Shown: piece by piece, positions 55,739-64,000 of the stretch
How the letters are laid out: each line of letters starts with the position of its first letter
Position numbering within the stretch: position 1 is the stretch's first letter
NCBI GenBank assembly: GCA_033439255.1
Contig: CM065882.1
Span: forward strand, 3,100,001 to 3,164,000
Length of the DNA: 64,000 bases
Direction of reading: 5' to 3'
Source of the DNA: Hericium rajendrae
Taxonomy: Eukaryota; Basidiomycota; Agaricomycetes; Russulales; Hericiaceae
The notes under the pieces: model-generated
What the model was told of the DNA's origin: nothing
What the model saw: the letters and a program-made list of their open reading frames with translations, nothing else
Databases searched by the model: none
Made by a program: the position numbers and the translations under genes

Positions 55739-56977
55739 GTCGATGGATGGCTGAACAGGGGGGGCTGTGGCAATGGTTGGTTTGACGTTGACGGTGGATG
55801 TCGATGCAACAGCGGCAACGGGTGGAGCAGGTGAGGGGACTGGTACTGGGGTAGGCGTCGAAACAGGTGGTGGTGGTGGGGCCCGAAGGGTATCGAGGCG
55901 GGTAGTTTGTTGCTGAGCGAGATTCTCTATAACTGCTTGAGAGAGTGCGAGTTCTGCAGTGGTTAAGAAGAGGGTACTGGCCTGCCAAAACCACAGGTCA
56001 CTTTCTTCTACGAGGCTGGGTCTCCAACTGACTACAAGCCGATTGGTGTCGGAGCGGTATGCGTAGTAGTTGTTGGTTACCGGGTTGAAGGTAATACCTG
56101 GGGGAACAACAAGTGGGGTGGTGCGAGCAGGGGGAGAATCTGCACTAGGAAGGGCAACAGTGGGAAGCGGCGGGGTAGCGGGGTGTTGGCGGCGGTGTTC
56201 TGTAGCTGCGACGTCAAAGTCGTTAAGCTCGAGGTCTGCCTGGTCGTCACGATCAGCGAAGTACCACTGTGCGGGACCGTCGTCGTCCTCGTCCGGAGTG
56301 ACGAAGTCTATTCGAACGATGCCAGAAAGGGTGTAGATGAAGTATTCGTCGAGCGAGGCAAAGACGCCGAGTGGGTATGGTTCTGTGGTCTGGAAACGGG
56401 GGTCGGTGGGATCAATGGTGAGGTCTAGAAGAAGTCAGCCGCGACTGGGCGACGACCAAGAGCACGAGGGTACAGGGGGTCCGAGTACGGGTTTCTGAGG
56501 AATCGGTGGCCGAGGCGTTCTCTGGCCCACACAGGCTCAGGCGAGGGTTCGGGGGTGAAGAGACCTAGTGTGCAAAAGGGGAACGAGGTCGATGGTAGGA
56601 TACTTGCAGGGGATCCTCGGTTGGGTTGGCGACAGTGGTAAGCGATATCCGAGGCACCGAACGTGAATTCTTGCAAGTCGACGTCAAAGGAAACTCGAAT
56701 TCGAACGTATAAGGCAATGGAGATAGCACCTGCACGTGGTTTCCACGACCTCAATCGAAACCAAACTCCTTCGGCTTCCCAACGCTTCACAGCACAATAG
56801 CGGAGGAGGGGGATGAGTGCACTGCCCTCGATGGTGTTGGCGATGGGAAAGGGGAGATGAGGTTGATGGAATGGATGTCGGGATTCGGTGAAGATGTCGG
56901 CGGTGAAGGGTTCAAAGAAGAAAGGTATGATGGGCGATAGTAGGGAGGTGAGGCGGGTGTATGAGAGATTGTCCAGG
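55739..56977 (-). other. Inner element 5' leader and possible spliced gag extension
   Basis: 1.24 kb between the 5' LTR and the gag ATG. From 56790 a frame reads MKRWEAEGVWFRLRSWKPRA and stops at TAG (about 56425). That TAG is also a good splice acceptor (CTTCTTCTAG) opening the gag-extension frame. A donor-like GTATCC lies near 56600. The primer-binding region just inside the LTR reads CCTGGACAATCTCTC on the minus strand; its tRNA is not identified. Confidence 0.55.
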
Positions 56978-57400
56978 TGTCAAGACTCGGTCGTAGACAG
57001 CAGAGAACCACCCAAGTCACCAGCGATGATGGGAGCGGGAGAGCAGAGAGCGACTAGCAGCGCAGTGACCTGTATTGGAGGTACAGTACGGTACAGACGA
57101 AATGGACAATCTAGGGAAATAGGCGAGCGACAGGGAGCCTATAAGTACTGGGACGACAATGGGAAAAGAACAATGGACACCATAACGGGTCGAACAATAG
57201 AGTGAGAACAATGGTGGCCAAAAGGAGAACAATGGGAGGGAGAACAATAGGATGTCCCAAAGGGGAACAAGGGCATGGGTGAAGGATAGCCCCGGGTCAT
57301 GTGAGGAAGTGAACATGTGATGGGGCTGCTGGAGCACATGACCGACGCGATGCCTTGATGGCAGAGAAGAAGGCGGAGAGAAATGGAGCGATCCGTGACA
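56978..57400 (-). repeat. 5' LTR of the inner element
   Basis: 423 bp, no difference from 50301-50723 found when read side by side. It is followed by the right GCGGG duplication (57401-57405). Confidence 0.95.
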
Positions 57401-59580
57401 GCGGGGGCATTGCAGCCACCCATGGGCATGACGGGCCACTCATACATGCCAAAGGGAGTGGTGACGGCAGTAAGATGGACATCATCAGGATGAACGCGAG
57501 TTTGAAAAAAGGAATTGGTCATATCTAACTTAGCCCAAATCTTACCCTTCGCGCAGTTGGCAAGGATGTCATCGACGCGCGGAAGAGGAAAGCGATCGGG
57601 GACCGTGTTGTCGTTGATAATACGGTAGTCATTGATCCAACGAGGAGGAACAGTCGGATCGGCCTTGGGGATAATGAAAGACGGCGATGCATGGGAGCTT
57701 GAGGATGGGTGAATGCGCCCGGCGTCGAGGTGTTGTTGGATGAGGTCCTGCCAAGCTTGGCGATACTTACGAGGGCAGCCATATGTACATGATGCAATGA
57801 CCTTCTGTGGGTCCTTGAGGATGATGCGGTGGTAGACGTCAGTAGGAAGGTTGTCTACATGGGGAATATCGTCAGGAAAATGGTCCGCAAATTTGGCCTT
57901 TAGCCTGCGGTCGAGCTCAGCAAGCTGGTCGGCATGCGCGAGGGCCCAAATGCGTTCAGCGACTGCAGCGATAAGGACGCGTGGGTTCGCAGCGGGAGAA
58001 GTGCGCTCGACCAGGGCACGCTGACTGAGCAATCGTGATCCAAGATCAGCGATAACAGCAGTGCGTGTGGAGAGAACCTGACGAAATCCAGGCGTGAGAC
58101 GAACAGGAGCCTCGGGAGGTGTAAAACGATCAGGATGCAACAAATCATAATTCGTGCCTTTGGCAACAATGGAACGAAGTTCGGGATCGATGACAAGAGA
58201 GTTCGAGGCGAGAAAAGGAAGTCCGAGAATGATAGGCAGTGCGAGAGAGTCCGGGGCCACGAGGGCACGTACGGTACGAGACTGGAACTCGGAATCATGC
58301 GAACGACAGGAGAGCTTCACCCAATGGGTGGCGACAGACGAGGACGAAGCGAGTGAATCAGGCGAATCGGGGGAATCTATAGTGCAGTCCATCTCCCCCC
58401 CACTAAAGGCAGAACCCAGCGAAATGGGTGACGGCAGCACGCGGCGACGAAGCCCGAGTTGGGAGATGAGGCTGTCGCGGATTAAGACGAACTGTGATCC
58501 ATCATCAATCAGACCCTGGGCTGTAACTGACTCATCGACAGCAGGGCCATCGAGGAGGCAGTTCCAGATCAGGCTCTCTGCGTGCAATGGAGGGAGAGGG
58601 ACATTGACGCACTGGAACTCGTCATCAGAGTCCGTGCCATTACCGATAACGGCAGATGGGTCTTCCGTCATTGGAAGGACGGCGGCAACACGGCCGGAGG
58701 ACGGCGTACGTGAAGATGTCGCGGGTTTGCGACGATCGCGAGCAGCAATGGCAGAAGCTTCAGTGAGGGCCTTGTAGGTCTCAGGTTTGGGGAACCCGAC
58801 CTCGCATGCCGAGGATATGTGTCCCGCATAGAAGCGGCGACACTTGAAACATCCCTCGTGCGCACGGAGAAGGGATTTGTCTGTGTCCGTGAGACGAGGC
58901 AGGGAAGGCGTCGAACGAGACGCTGATGAGGAATTTGCGGCAGCAGGGCGCGCAGAAGAGGGGCGTGCAGCAGGGGCACGTGCAGCTGAGAGACGTTCAG
59001 CCTCGAGGCGGATGCGCTCGAGGCGAAGCATGCGGCGGTCATCAAGCTGCTTGACAGCGAGAGACCACTCGCGGAGCGAGAGAGACGGCGGAAGGTATTC
59101 GGACCGCACGTCAGTCATCAGCTCTTCGCAGAGGCCCGAAGCGAGCTTGCGACAGAGTGCGGCATCGTCAAGGTGTGAGTCAGTGCCGTCGAGGAGAGAA
59201 TTCAATGAGGCGACCTCGATGAACCAGGAATAGAAGTCACATTTCGCGTTCTGGCGGGCATTGAGGAGCTCGTTGGAGAGACGGACCTCCCAATTGGGCT
59301 CCATCCAAACCTTCATCTCCTCGACGAAATCAGAGAAGGGAAGCGTCGTGAGGCGGGGCTGGTCGGTGGCAAACCAGGATTGGATGCGGTTGTCCTGGAA
59401 ACCCCAGGCAACAACCTGTACCTGTACGTCGTCTGCAACATTCTTGTGGTAGAAGTAGGCACGGCATCCACGCTCCCACTGGCGGAGAGCTTCCGGGGTC
59501 AGGTCGCCAGGAGTGAGCATGGGTGCCTTGGTCATGGAGGATTGTTCAACCGTGGCGGTCGAGGAGTTGGATGTCGGCAT
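57401..59580 (-). pseudogene. Outer Gypsy gag, protease and N-terminal RT
   Basis: The first ATG in frame at 59580 gives MPTSNSSTATVEQSSMTKAP. The frame is open upstream into the 5' LTR but without an ATG. Gag domain: WERGCRAYFYHKNVADDVQV and LNARQNAKCDFYSWFIEVAS. Zinc-knuckle-like segment CFKCRRFYAGHISSAC. Protease region LIDDGSQFVLIRDSLISQLG. RT start FIIPKADPTVPPRWINDYR and KIWAKLDMTNSFFQTRV. The frame ends abruptly at GGCNAPA, where the inner element is inserted. It is colinear and in phase with 50300-47652 once one GCGGG copy is discounted. Confidence 0.92.
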
Positions 59581-60039
59581 GGTGGGGAGACGGGGCAGTG
59601 CGGCACGAGAAAGATGAGAGAGGGAAACAGAGGAAGAAGAGCCAGAAGAAGAGCCAGAAGAAGAGTAACGGCGGCGGGGAAAGACTTGAGATTTTAACGA
59701 AACAGGAGAAGTAACGAGCGAGACAGTGTCCTTGGGTGGCGGGGTCGGCGGCAAGGGTGTGTTGAGCGCTTCGAGGCAGACAGAAGATGGAGAGACGGGA
59801 GACGGAACAGGGCTCGGAGGTCGATGTGGGTCGGTTGTATTGTCGACGACATCAGAGACAGATGTGTCGGGCAGCGTTGAGATTGATGAGAGACTGGCAG
59901 ACAGAGGAGGTAGCGAAGCAGAGCGGCGGGATGTGTTGACAGAGATGTTGAACGGAGCTGCCGTGCGCGTGCGCGAGCGGGTCTGAGGTGGCGATGGCGG
60001 CAGTTTGAAAGACTGAGGTTGTCGATCTTCAAAAAAAAG

Positions 60040-60262
60040 TGGAACTGCGTGTGCGCGCAGAACACTGAGGATGCAGACAGGAACAGAAGAGGACAACAGC
60101 GTCTATTGGACGTGTCTAAGGGAGCGGTACGACTAGAGGGCCAGAGGACGGGGTGGCGGGAAGCAAGCGTAAATGTAGATGAACTGCCAGTATAAGTAAG
60201 TAAGCTATGGAATCTGACATAACATGTACAAATGAGCTGCCGGCTGTAACCGAAGGGTTACA
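60040..60262 (-). repeat. 5' LTR of the outer Gypsy element
   Basis: 223 bp. Against the left copy it differs at four sites: ACTGCG/ACCGCG, AGCGG/AGTGG, AATGTA/AACGTA and ACTGCC/ACCGCC. Each is CpG in one copy and TpG in the other. The flank ATGCG (60263-60267) is the right target duplication. Confidence 0.93.
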
Positions 60263-60512
60263 ATGCGTCATGTATTTGCTTTCGCAAGACGTGCCATGCG
60301 GTTCAAATTTGCTATTGAAGGTGTAGACTGCTAAGCCCTTCTGCACGTCATATTATCAACTACCCGTGCTTCGTTTTGTTGACATCCATTTTTGGTTTTT
60401 GCTCAATACCTTGATACTCGCACCATGATTCCTCGGAGTCTCCTCTTCCGAGGTGTCCCAGTCACTGAAATACATTATATAGGGCAACTTGCCTAAATCG
60501 TATTACAAAAAC
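60263..60512. other. Right flank of the outer retrotransposon
   Basis: 250 bp of unremarkable, moderately AT-rich DNA with no gene. CTCCTCTTCCGAGG near 60440 is a minor inverted repeat. Confidence 0.4.
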
Positions 60513-60643
60513 CCCGGCAACTGCTGATCAGCCAGTCGCCGGGCACATTATAATTCACGCAGGTAAGGCGGCACCCAGGGTGCCGCGAAAACATATGATA
60601 TTCATAAAAAAACATATGGGCCGAGATCTTAAGGATCTCGGCC
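60513..60643. repeat. Cluster of three hairpins
   Basis: Within 131 bp there are CCCGGC...GCCGGG (60513-60543, imperfect, centred on CTGATCAG), GCGGCACCC-A-GGGTGCCGC (60568-60586, perfect) and GGCCGAGATC-TTAAG-GATCTCGGCC (60619-60643, perfect 10-bp arms). The third is preceded by ATAAAAAAACATATG. They are evenly spaced at about 50-bp intervals at the start of the GC-rich block. Confidence 0.85.
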
Positions 60644-60689
60644 ATCGTCGCTACTGCTACGGCGGGCTCGGCTACGCCATTGCCGATGC

Positions 60690-61910
60690 CCGCGCTCATC
60701 GCTCGCTTACCGCAGATCCCGCCCCGCGCGCCTGCCGCTTCCCGCTGCGCGCCTGCCTCTTCCCGCTGCGCGCCTGCCGCTTCCCGCCGCGCGCTTACCG
60801 CTTCCCGCCGCGCGCTTACCGCTCCCCGCCGCGCACCGCATGCACCTGCCCACCGCGTGCACCTGCCCCCATGCAGCGGCTACCCGCGCTGGCTGCAGAG
60901 CGCGCCGCCGCTAGCCTGCACCGCTCCCGCCGCGCGCTTACCGTGCCTGTCCGCTCCCGCTCCCGCCGTGCGGCCGTCGCTTCGGCCATGCATGCACGTT
61001 GCGTGCGCTGATCGCCGCCCGCCCGCTGCAGAGCCTGCGCGCCGTCGTCCAGTTCGCGCAGGGGCGCTACATGCCCACTTGCCGCTGGCGCCCGCGCCGT
61101 CCACTGCGCTGGGCGCGCATCCACCGCGCGCCGCCGACGGCTCCCACGCGCGTAGATTGGGTGGGCCAAATGCACGCGTAGGATCGGGGGTGGGGTGCTA
61201 GGGCACGGGCGCGGCGCTGGGATGGCGGGCACGGGGCTGAGATGGCGGGCGCAGCGATTGGACGGCGGGAGCGGCGCTGGGACGCGCGGGCACGCAGCTG
61301 GAGTGCGCACGCGGGCGCTGGAATGCACGGGGGCGGGAACTGTAGCGCGCGGGCACGGGGCTGGGACGCGCGGGCACAGGGCTGGAGGATGCGGGCGCGG
61401 GCGTGGAGCTGGGGAACGGGCGCGGAGCTGGTGGGAGGGAATCTTGAGGGCGTCGTTTGCGTCCGCGTGTTGTTGCTATGCGATGGGGCGTGCGTGGTAA
61501 TGGGCCGACGCACATGCGAACGCGAACGCGTCGGCGTGAACGTGGCGTGGTGGGGTGGGATGGGGATGGGTTGGCCTCGTGCGGCCTGCGCGCACGCCTC
61601 CCGTGGACTTTGATGGCGCGCGGTTGCGAGCGCGGGGTCTTGCGTGCTGGCGAGTGCCCCCTCATGGCACGGAGAGAGGTCGGACGCGCATTTGCAAGCG
61701 CGGTGGTGGGTCGAGATGGGGGCCCTGGCGCGAACGTGGGGTTGCGAGGGCGTGTACGGGGTTGTCAGGTGGCCGGTGTGTCACATTGCGCGAGTGCGCG
61801 AATGCGAGGCGATGCCGGACGCGCGTTTGCAGGCGCGAGGGGAGGAAAATGTGCGGACGGGGGCGAGTGTCGTTCTGGCTGCGTGGTGCCACGTCAGCAC
61901 GTTTTCGGGC
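60690..61910. repeat. GC-rich low-complexity block 2
   Basis: From 60731 a unit of about 24 bp (GCGCGCCTGCCGCTTCCCGCTG-like) repeats four to five times. GGCACGGGGCTGGGACGCGC-like units of about 30 bp dominate 61200-61420. All frames are open but have no domain. It resembles the blocks at 790-1850 and 62790-63950. Confidence 0.7.
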
Positions 61911-62789
61911 TGAAATAAGAAGATATAGGTTAGTAAAACGGACAGATAAGAGTCTACAAAGAGAAACTTACCACTTTGTGGGCTATTGAGCCCTGGCTCG
62001 TCCCCGCTTGATGGGAGGAGGAGGAGGACCAGGACAGGCTCAGCCACGAGCCTTCTGACACCGACCGGCAATTGCCGAAAAGGGCACCGAACGAGGCTGG
62101 CCGAGCTTCGAAGACATATTTCAAGGCCAATAAATTTTATTAAATCGTGTAAATAATACGGTAGCTGTAGATATAATGTACGAATGTGAATCCTAGATTT
62201 GGTACGAATTGAATGGCCTTCAAGTGTACTGTGTGCAACGCACTGTTAAGCACGTCTAAAATGGATGGCGCGTCGAGCTCGAATTGACGTCTCGGGCACG
62301 CCGGCCATCCGATTCGAGTTGCGCATTCTTAGCACACTTGCCTCCCACCGTCTATCGGTCTGTCATAGTGTGTTACAGGATGTTATACCAGTGTCAGTGT
62401 ACTTTATTAGATTTTTTTTCGTAGCCCAGATCTATAGGATCTGGGCAAGATTGATATTTTTTGAGTGTTTCATACCGTATTCTACGTGTTTTTCGAGTCT
62501 CCAGGTCTCGAACGTTCGCCAAAATATTTGTACTTCTGGATATATATAATATGTATCTGTTTAAAATGTTTCGGGCGACTCGTTTGCCCAATTTCGAAGG
62601 GGTGAAGCCTGCACTACACGGACTATACATTAAGGTTATCTAAGGTTACAGTATTCTCTCTGTTCTGGCTCGAATTCTGCCCGAAATCGTTCAAGGTTTT
62701 GCATATATATGTAGTTCAATCCTTTGTACATATTCGCGCATGAATTCCAGTATAATATGCGTTCAATTTTACCCATGTACGTTCCTCTC
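61911..62789. other. AT-rich spacer between GC-rich blocks
   Basis: A minus-strand splice-donor-like GTAAGT at about 61970 follows a GC-rich 100-bp segment (61975-62110), mirroring the layout to the right of block 1 (donor GTGAGT near 1902). The remainder is AT-rich with no supported gene. Confidence 0.4.
62424..62446. repeat. Perfect 9-bp-arm hairpin
   Basis: GCCCAGATC-TATAG-GATCTGGGC, next to ATTTTTTTTCGTA. It resembles the hairpin at 60619-60643 in arm sequence (..GATC / GATC..), 5-nt loop ending in AG and adjoining homopolymer. Confidence 0.85.
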
Positions 62790-63950
62790 CTCGATCGTCG
62801 GGCTTCTCGGGCTTCAGCCGCCGACGTTCGGCGATTGCCGAGCCGCGCCACAGCTCGTCGCGGCTCGTCCCCTCGTCCTTTCCCTCTGCACCCTCCTCCC
62901 TCTCCTGCCCGCCCTCCCTCTTCGCGCTCTTCGCGCGCGTCGCGTCGCTCTCCGCTCGCCCTCCCCATCTGGCATGCCCGCCGCACGTCCGCTGCACATC
63001 CGCCGCACGTCCGCCACCCTCCACGCCTCTGACCACATCCTCCACGGCCCACCACAGCCGTCCACCCACCTCCACCCATTCGGGACACGCGCAGAAGCGC
63101 GCACAAGACGCCCTGGATGCGTACGCACCGCGTACGAGAACGTGGACGTGAGCCCGATACCCGCGCTTGCGCGTGCGCGGCGCCAGCACCTACGCCACGA
63201 CAACACCCGGCGCGCATGGCCACGGCCCCTACGCGTCGCGCGCCCCGCGACCTCTACGCATCGCGCGTGCGGCCCTCAGTACCCCCCGAGCGTCGCTTGA
63301 CGCTCGCGACGGGTCCGCTGCACGCGCGCGACGTGCAACACCCCGGCACCGGAACGCACAGCGTAGCAACGGTGCACCGCCCCGTCCCCCACGCACTCGC
63401 GCTCGGGCCCCAGCACCCCCGCGGAACGCCAGCACCCGCGCACGATGCCTCGACGATGGCGCGCGGTGCGCAGCAACGGCGCACTGCTCCCGGCGGCGGC
63501 GCGCAGCAACGACGACGACGACGGCAGCAGCGCCTGTGGCGCTGACGACGTGCGTCGCAGCAACGAGCGGCGGCGGCGGCAGTGGGGAACGAGGAGCGGC
63601 GGCGGTGGGGAGCGGGCGGCGGCGGCGGCGGCGGGGAGCGAGCAGCCGCGAGCAACGGTGGCGGCGGGGAGCGAGCAGCGGCGAGGAGCAGCGGCGGCGG
63701 CGGCGGGGAGCGAGCAGCGGCGGGGAGCAGCGGCGGCGGCGGTGGGGAGCGAGCGGCGGCGGGGAGCGAGCAGCGGCGGGGAGCGAGCAGCGACGGGAGG
63801 CGGGCGCAGGTGCGTAGCCGAGGGCGGGAGGCGCGTAGCCGAGGCGGGCGAGCGCGTAGCCGAGGAGCGGGACGCGGTGCCGAAGAGGGGCGGGGCAGTG
63901 CCAACGGTAAGCGAGTAGATAGCGCCGAGCTACGCGCGCGGCAGTGAGTA
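62790..63950. repeat. GC-rich low-complexity block 3
   Basis: It begins with CCGCACGTCCGC-type repeats (62980-63030) and passes into a GGC/GCA microsatellite-like tract (63560-63800) built from GGCGGCGGGGAGCGAGCAGC units. Long overlapping ORFs on both strands are compositional. Confidence 0.7.
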
Positions 63951-64000
63951 GCATACGGCCCGGTAAGCGGCCCCGACTGACAATATAATACGAGTGAATT

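Larger units (their letters stand above)
50301..57400 (-). mobile_element. Inner Ty3/Gypsy chromovirus, apparently complete and young
   Basis: 7.1 kb, bounded by 423-bp LTRs that are identical by direct comparison and by a perfect 5-bp target duplication. It reads on the minus strand: leader and gag extension (56977-55739), gag (55738-54749), protease (to 54039) and pol (to 50620). The three coding frames are linked by two -1 frameshift sites. It sits inside the RT of the outer element and must be younger. No stop or indel is seen in the coding frames. Confidence 0.95.
47408..60262 (-). mobile_element. Outer Ty3/Gypsy chromovirus, interrupted by a second element
   Basis: Both ends carry 223-bp LTRs in the same orientation. 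The inner part encodes gag, protease, reverse transcriptase, RNase H, integrase and chromodomain in one long minus-strand frame, split at 50296-57405 by a nested element. Flanks are ACGCG (left) and ATGCG (right), a 5-bp target duplication with one C-to-T difference. Without the insertion the element is about 5.75 kb. The four LTR mismatches are all CpG versus TpG. Confidence 0.93.

Noticed and set aside
57139-57485. ORF continuing from the outer RT into the nested LTR
   Set aside because: It is a chimera created by the insertion junction at 57400/57401.
59580-60096. Outer gag starting inside its own LTR
   Set aside because: The frame is open into the LTR, but its first codon there is TTG; the first ATG is at 59580.
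60513-60643. CRISPR-like array
   Set aside because: The palindromes differ in sequence and there are no repeated spacers; the context is a eukaryotic nuclear genome.
63117-63954. Long ORFs in all frames near the right end
   Set aside because: Same reason: GC-rich microsatellite-like DNA without stops, no domain in any frame.

Overview
The window is nuclear DNA of a filamentous basidiomycete, probably an Agaricomycete. The evidence is intron-dense genes (introns mostly 45-65 nt with GTRNGT donors), an F-box protein with the basidiomycete-type Cys/Trp-rich tail, a GPI-anchored aspartic protease, an RTA1 relic, a GH5 exo-1,3-glucanase and Ty3/Gypsy chromoviruses. The species cannot be named from the sequence alone.

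Left end (1-6.1 kb): a degenerate Ty1/Copia element. Only the integrase tail (73-433), the RNase H end (3549-3959) and the 3' LTR (3996-4471) remain. A 3.1-kb AT-rich/GC-rich block (434-3548) with 13-bp inverted ends sits where the reverse transcriptase should be. The Copia LTR abuts, in mid-exon, an RTA1-family membrane-protein gene, which is now a pseudogene (4472-5190). Its stop codon lies inside a 210-bp inverted-repeat element. A degenerate tandem repeat and an intron-containing tRNA-Val(CAC) follow.

Gene-rich middle (6.8-46 kb): aspartic protease (+), unknown protein (-), ER-lumenal DnaJ chaperone (+), F-box protein (+), Srs2/UvrD-type helicase (+), CUL3-type cullin (-), exportin-T (-), second F-box protein (-), coiled-coil membrane protein (+), GH5 exo-1,3-glucanase (+), Gln/Gly/Tyr-rich protein (+), four-helix membrane protein (-), GPI-anchored Ser-rich protein (-), cation/Ca2+ exchanger (-), tRNA-Tyr (+), a 91-residue MoaD/MOCS2A sulfur carrier (+) and a CCDC174-like protein (-). 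Several otherwise well-conserved genes need one-base corrections to read through, which points to assembly indels or local decay.

Right end (47.4-64 kb): nested retrotransposons. An outer Gypsy chromovirus (47408-60262, minus strand, 223-bp LTRs) is split inside its reverse transcriptase by a younger Gypsy chromovirus (50301-57400, minus strand, 423-bp LTRs identical by eye, 5-bp target duplication GCGGG). The inner element has gag, protease and pol in three frames. Each junction carries a canonical -1 slippery heptamer just before the stop (GGGTTTT and CCCAAAT). All four mismatches between the outer LTRs, and the single mismatch in its target duplication, are CpG-to-TpG changes, as expected from cytosine methylation. 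Beyond the retroelements lie a cluster of hairpins and two more ~1.2-kb GC-rich low-complexity blocks like the one at 0.8-1.85 kb.
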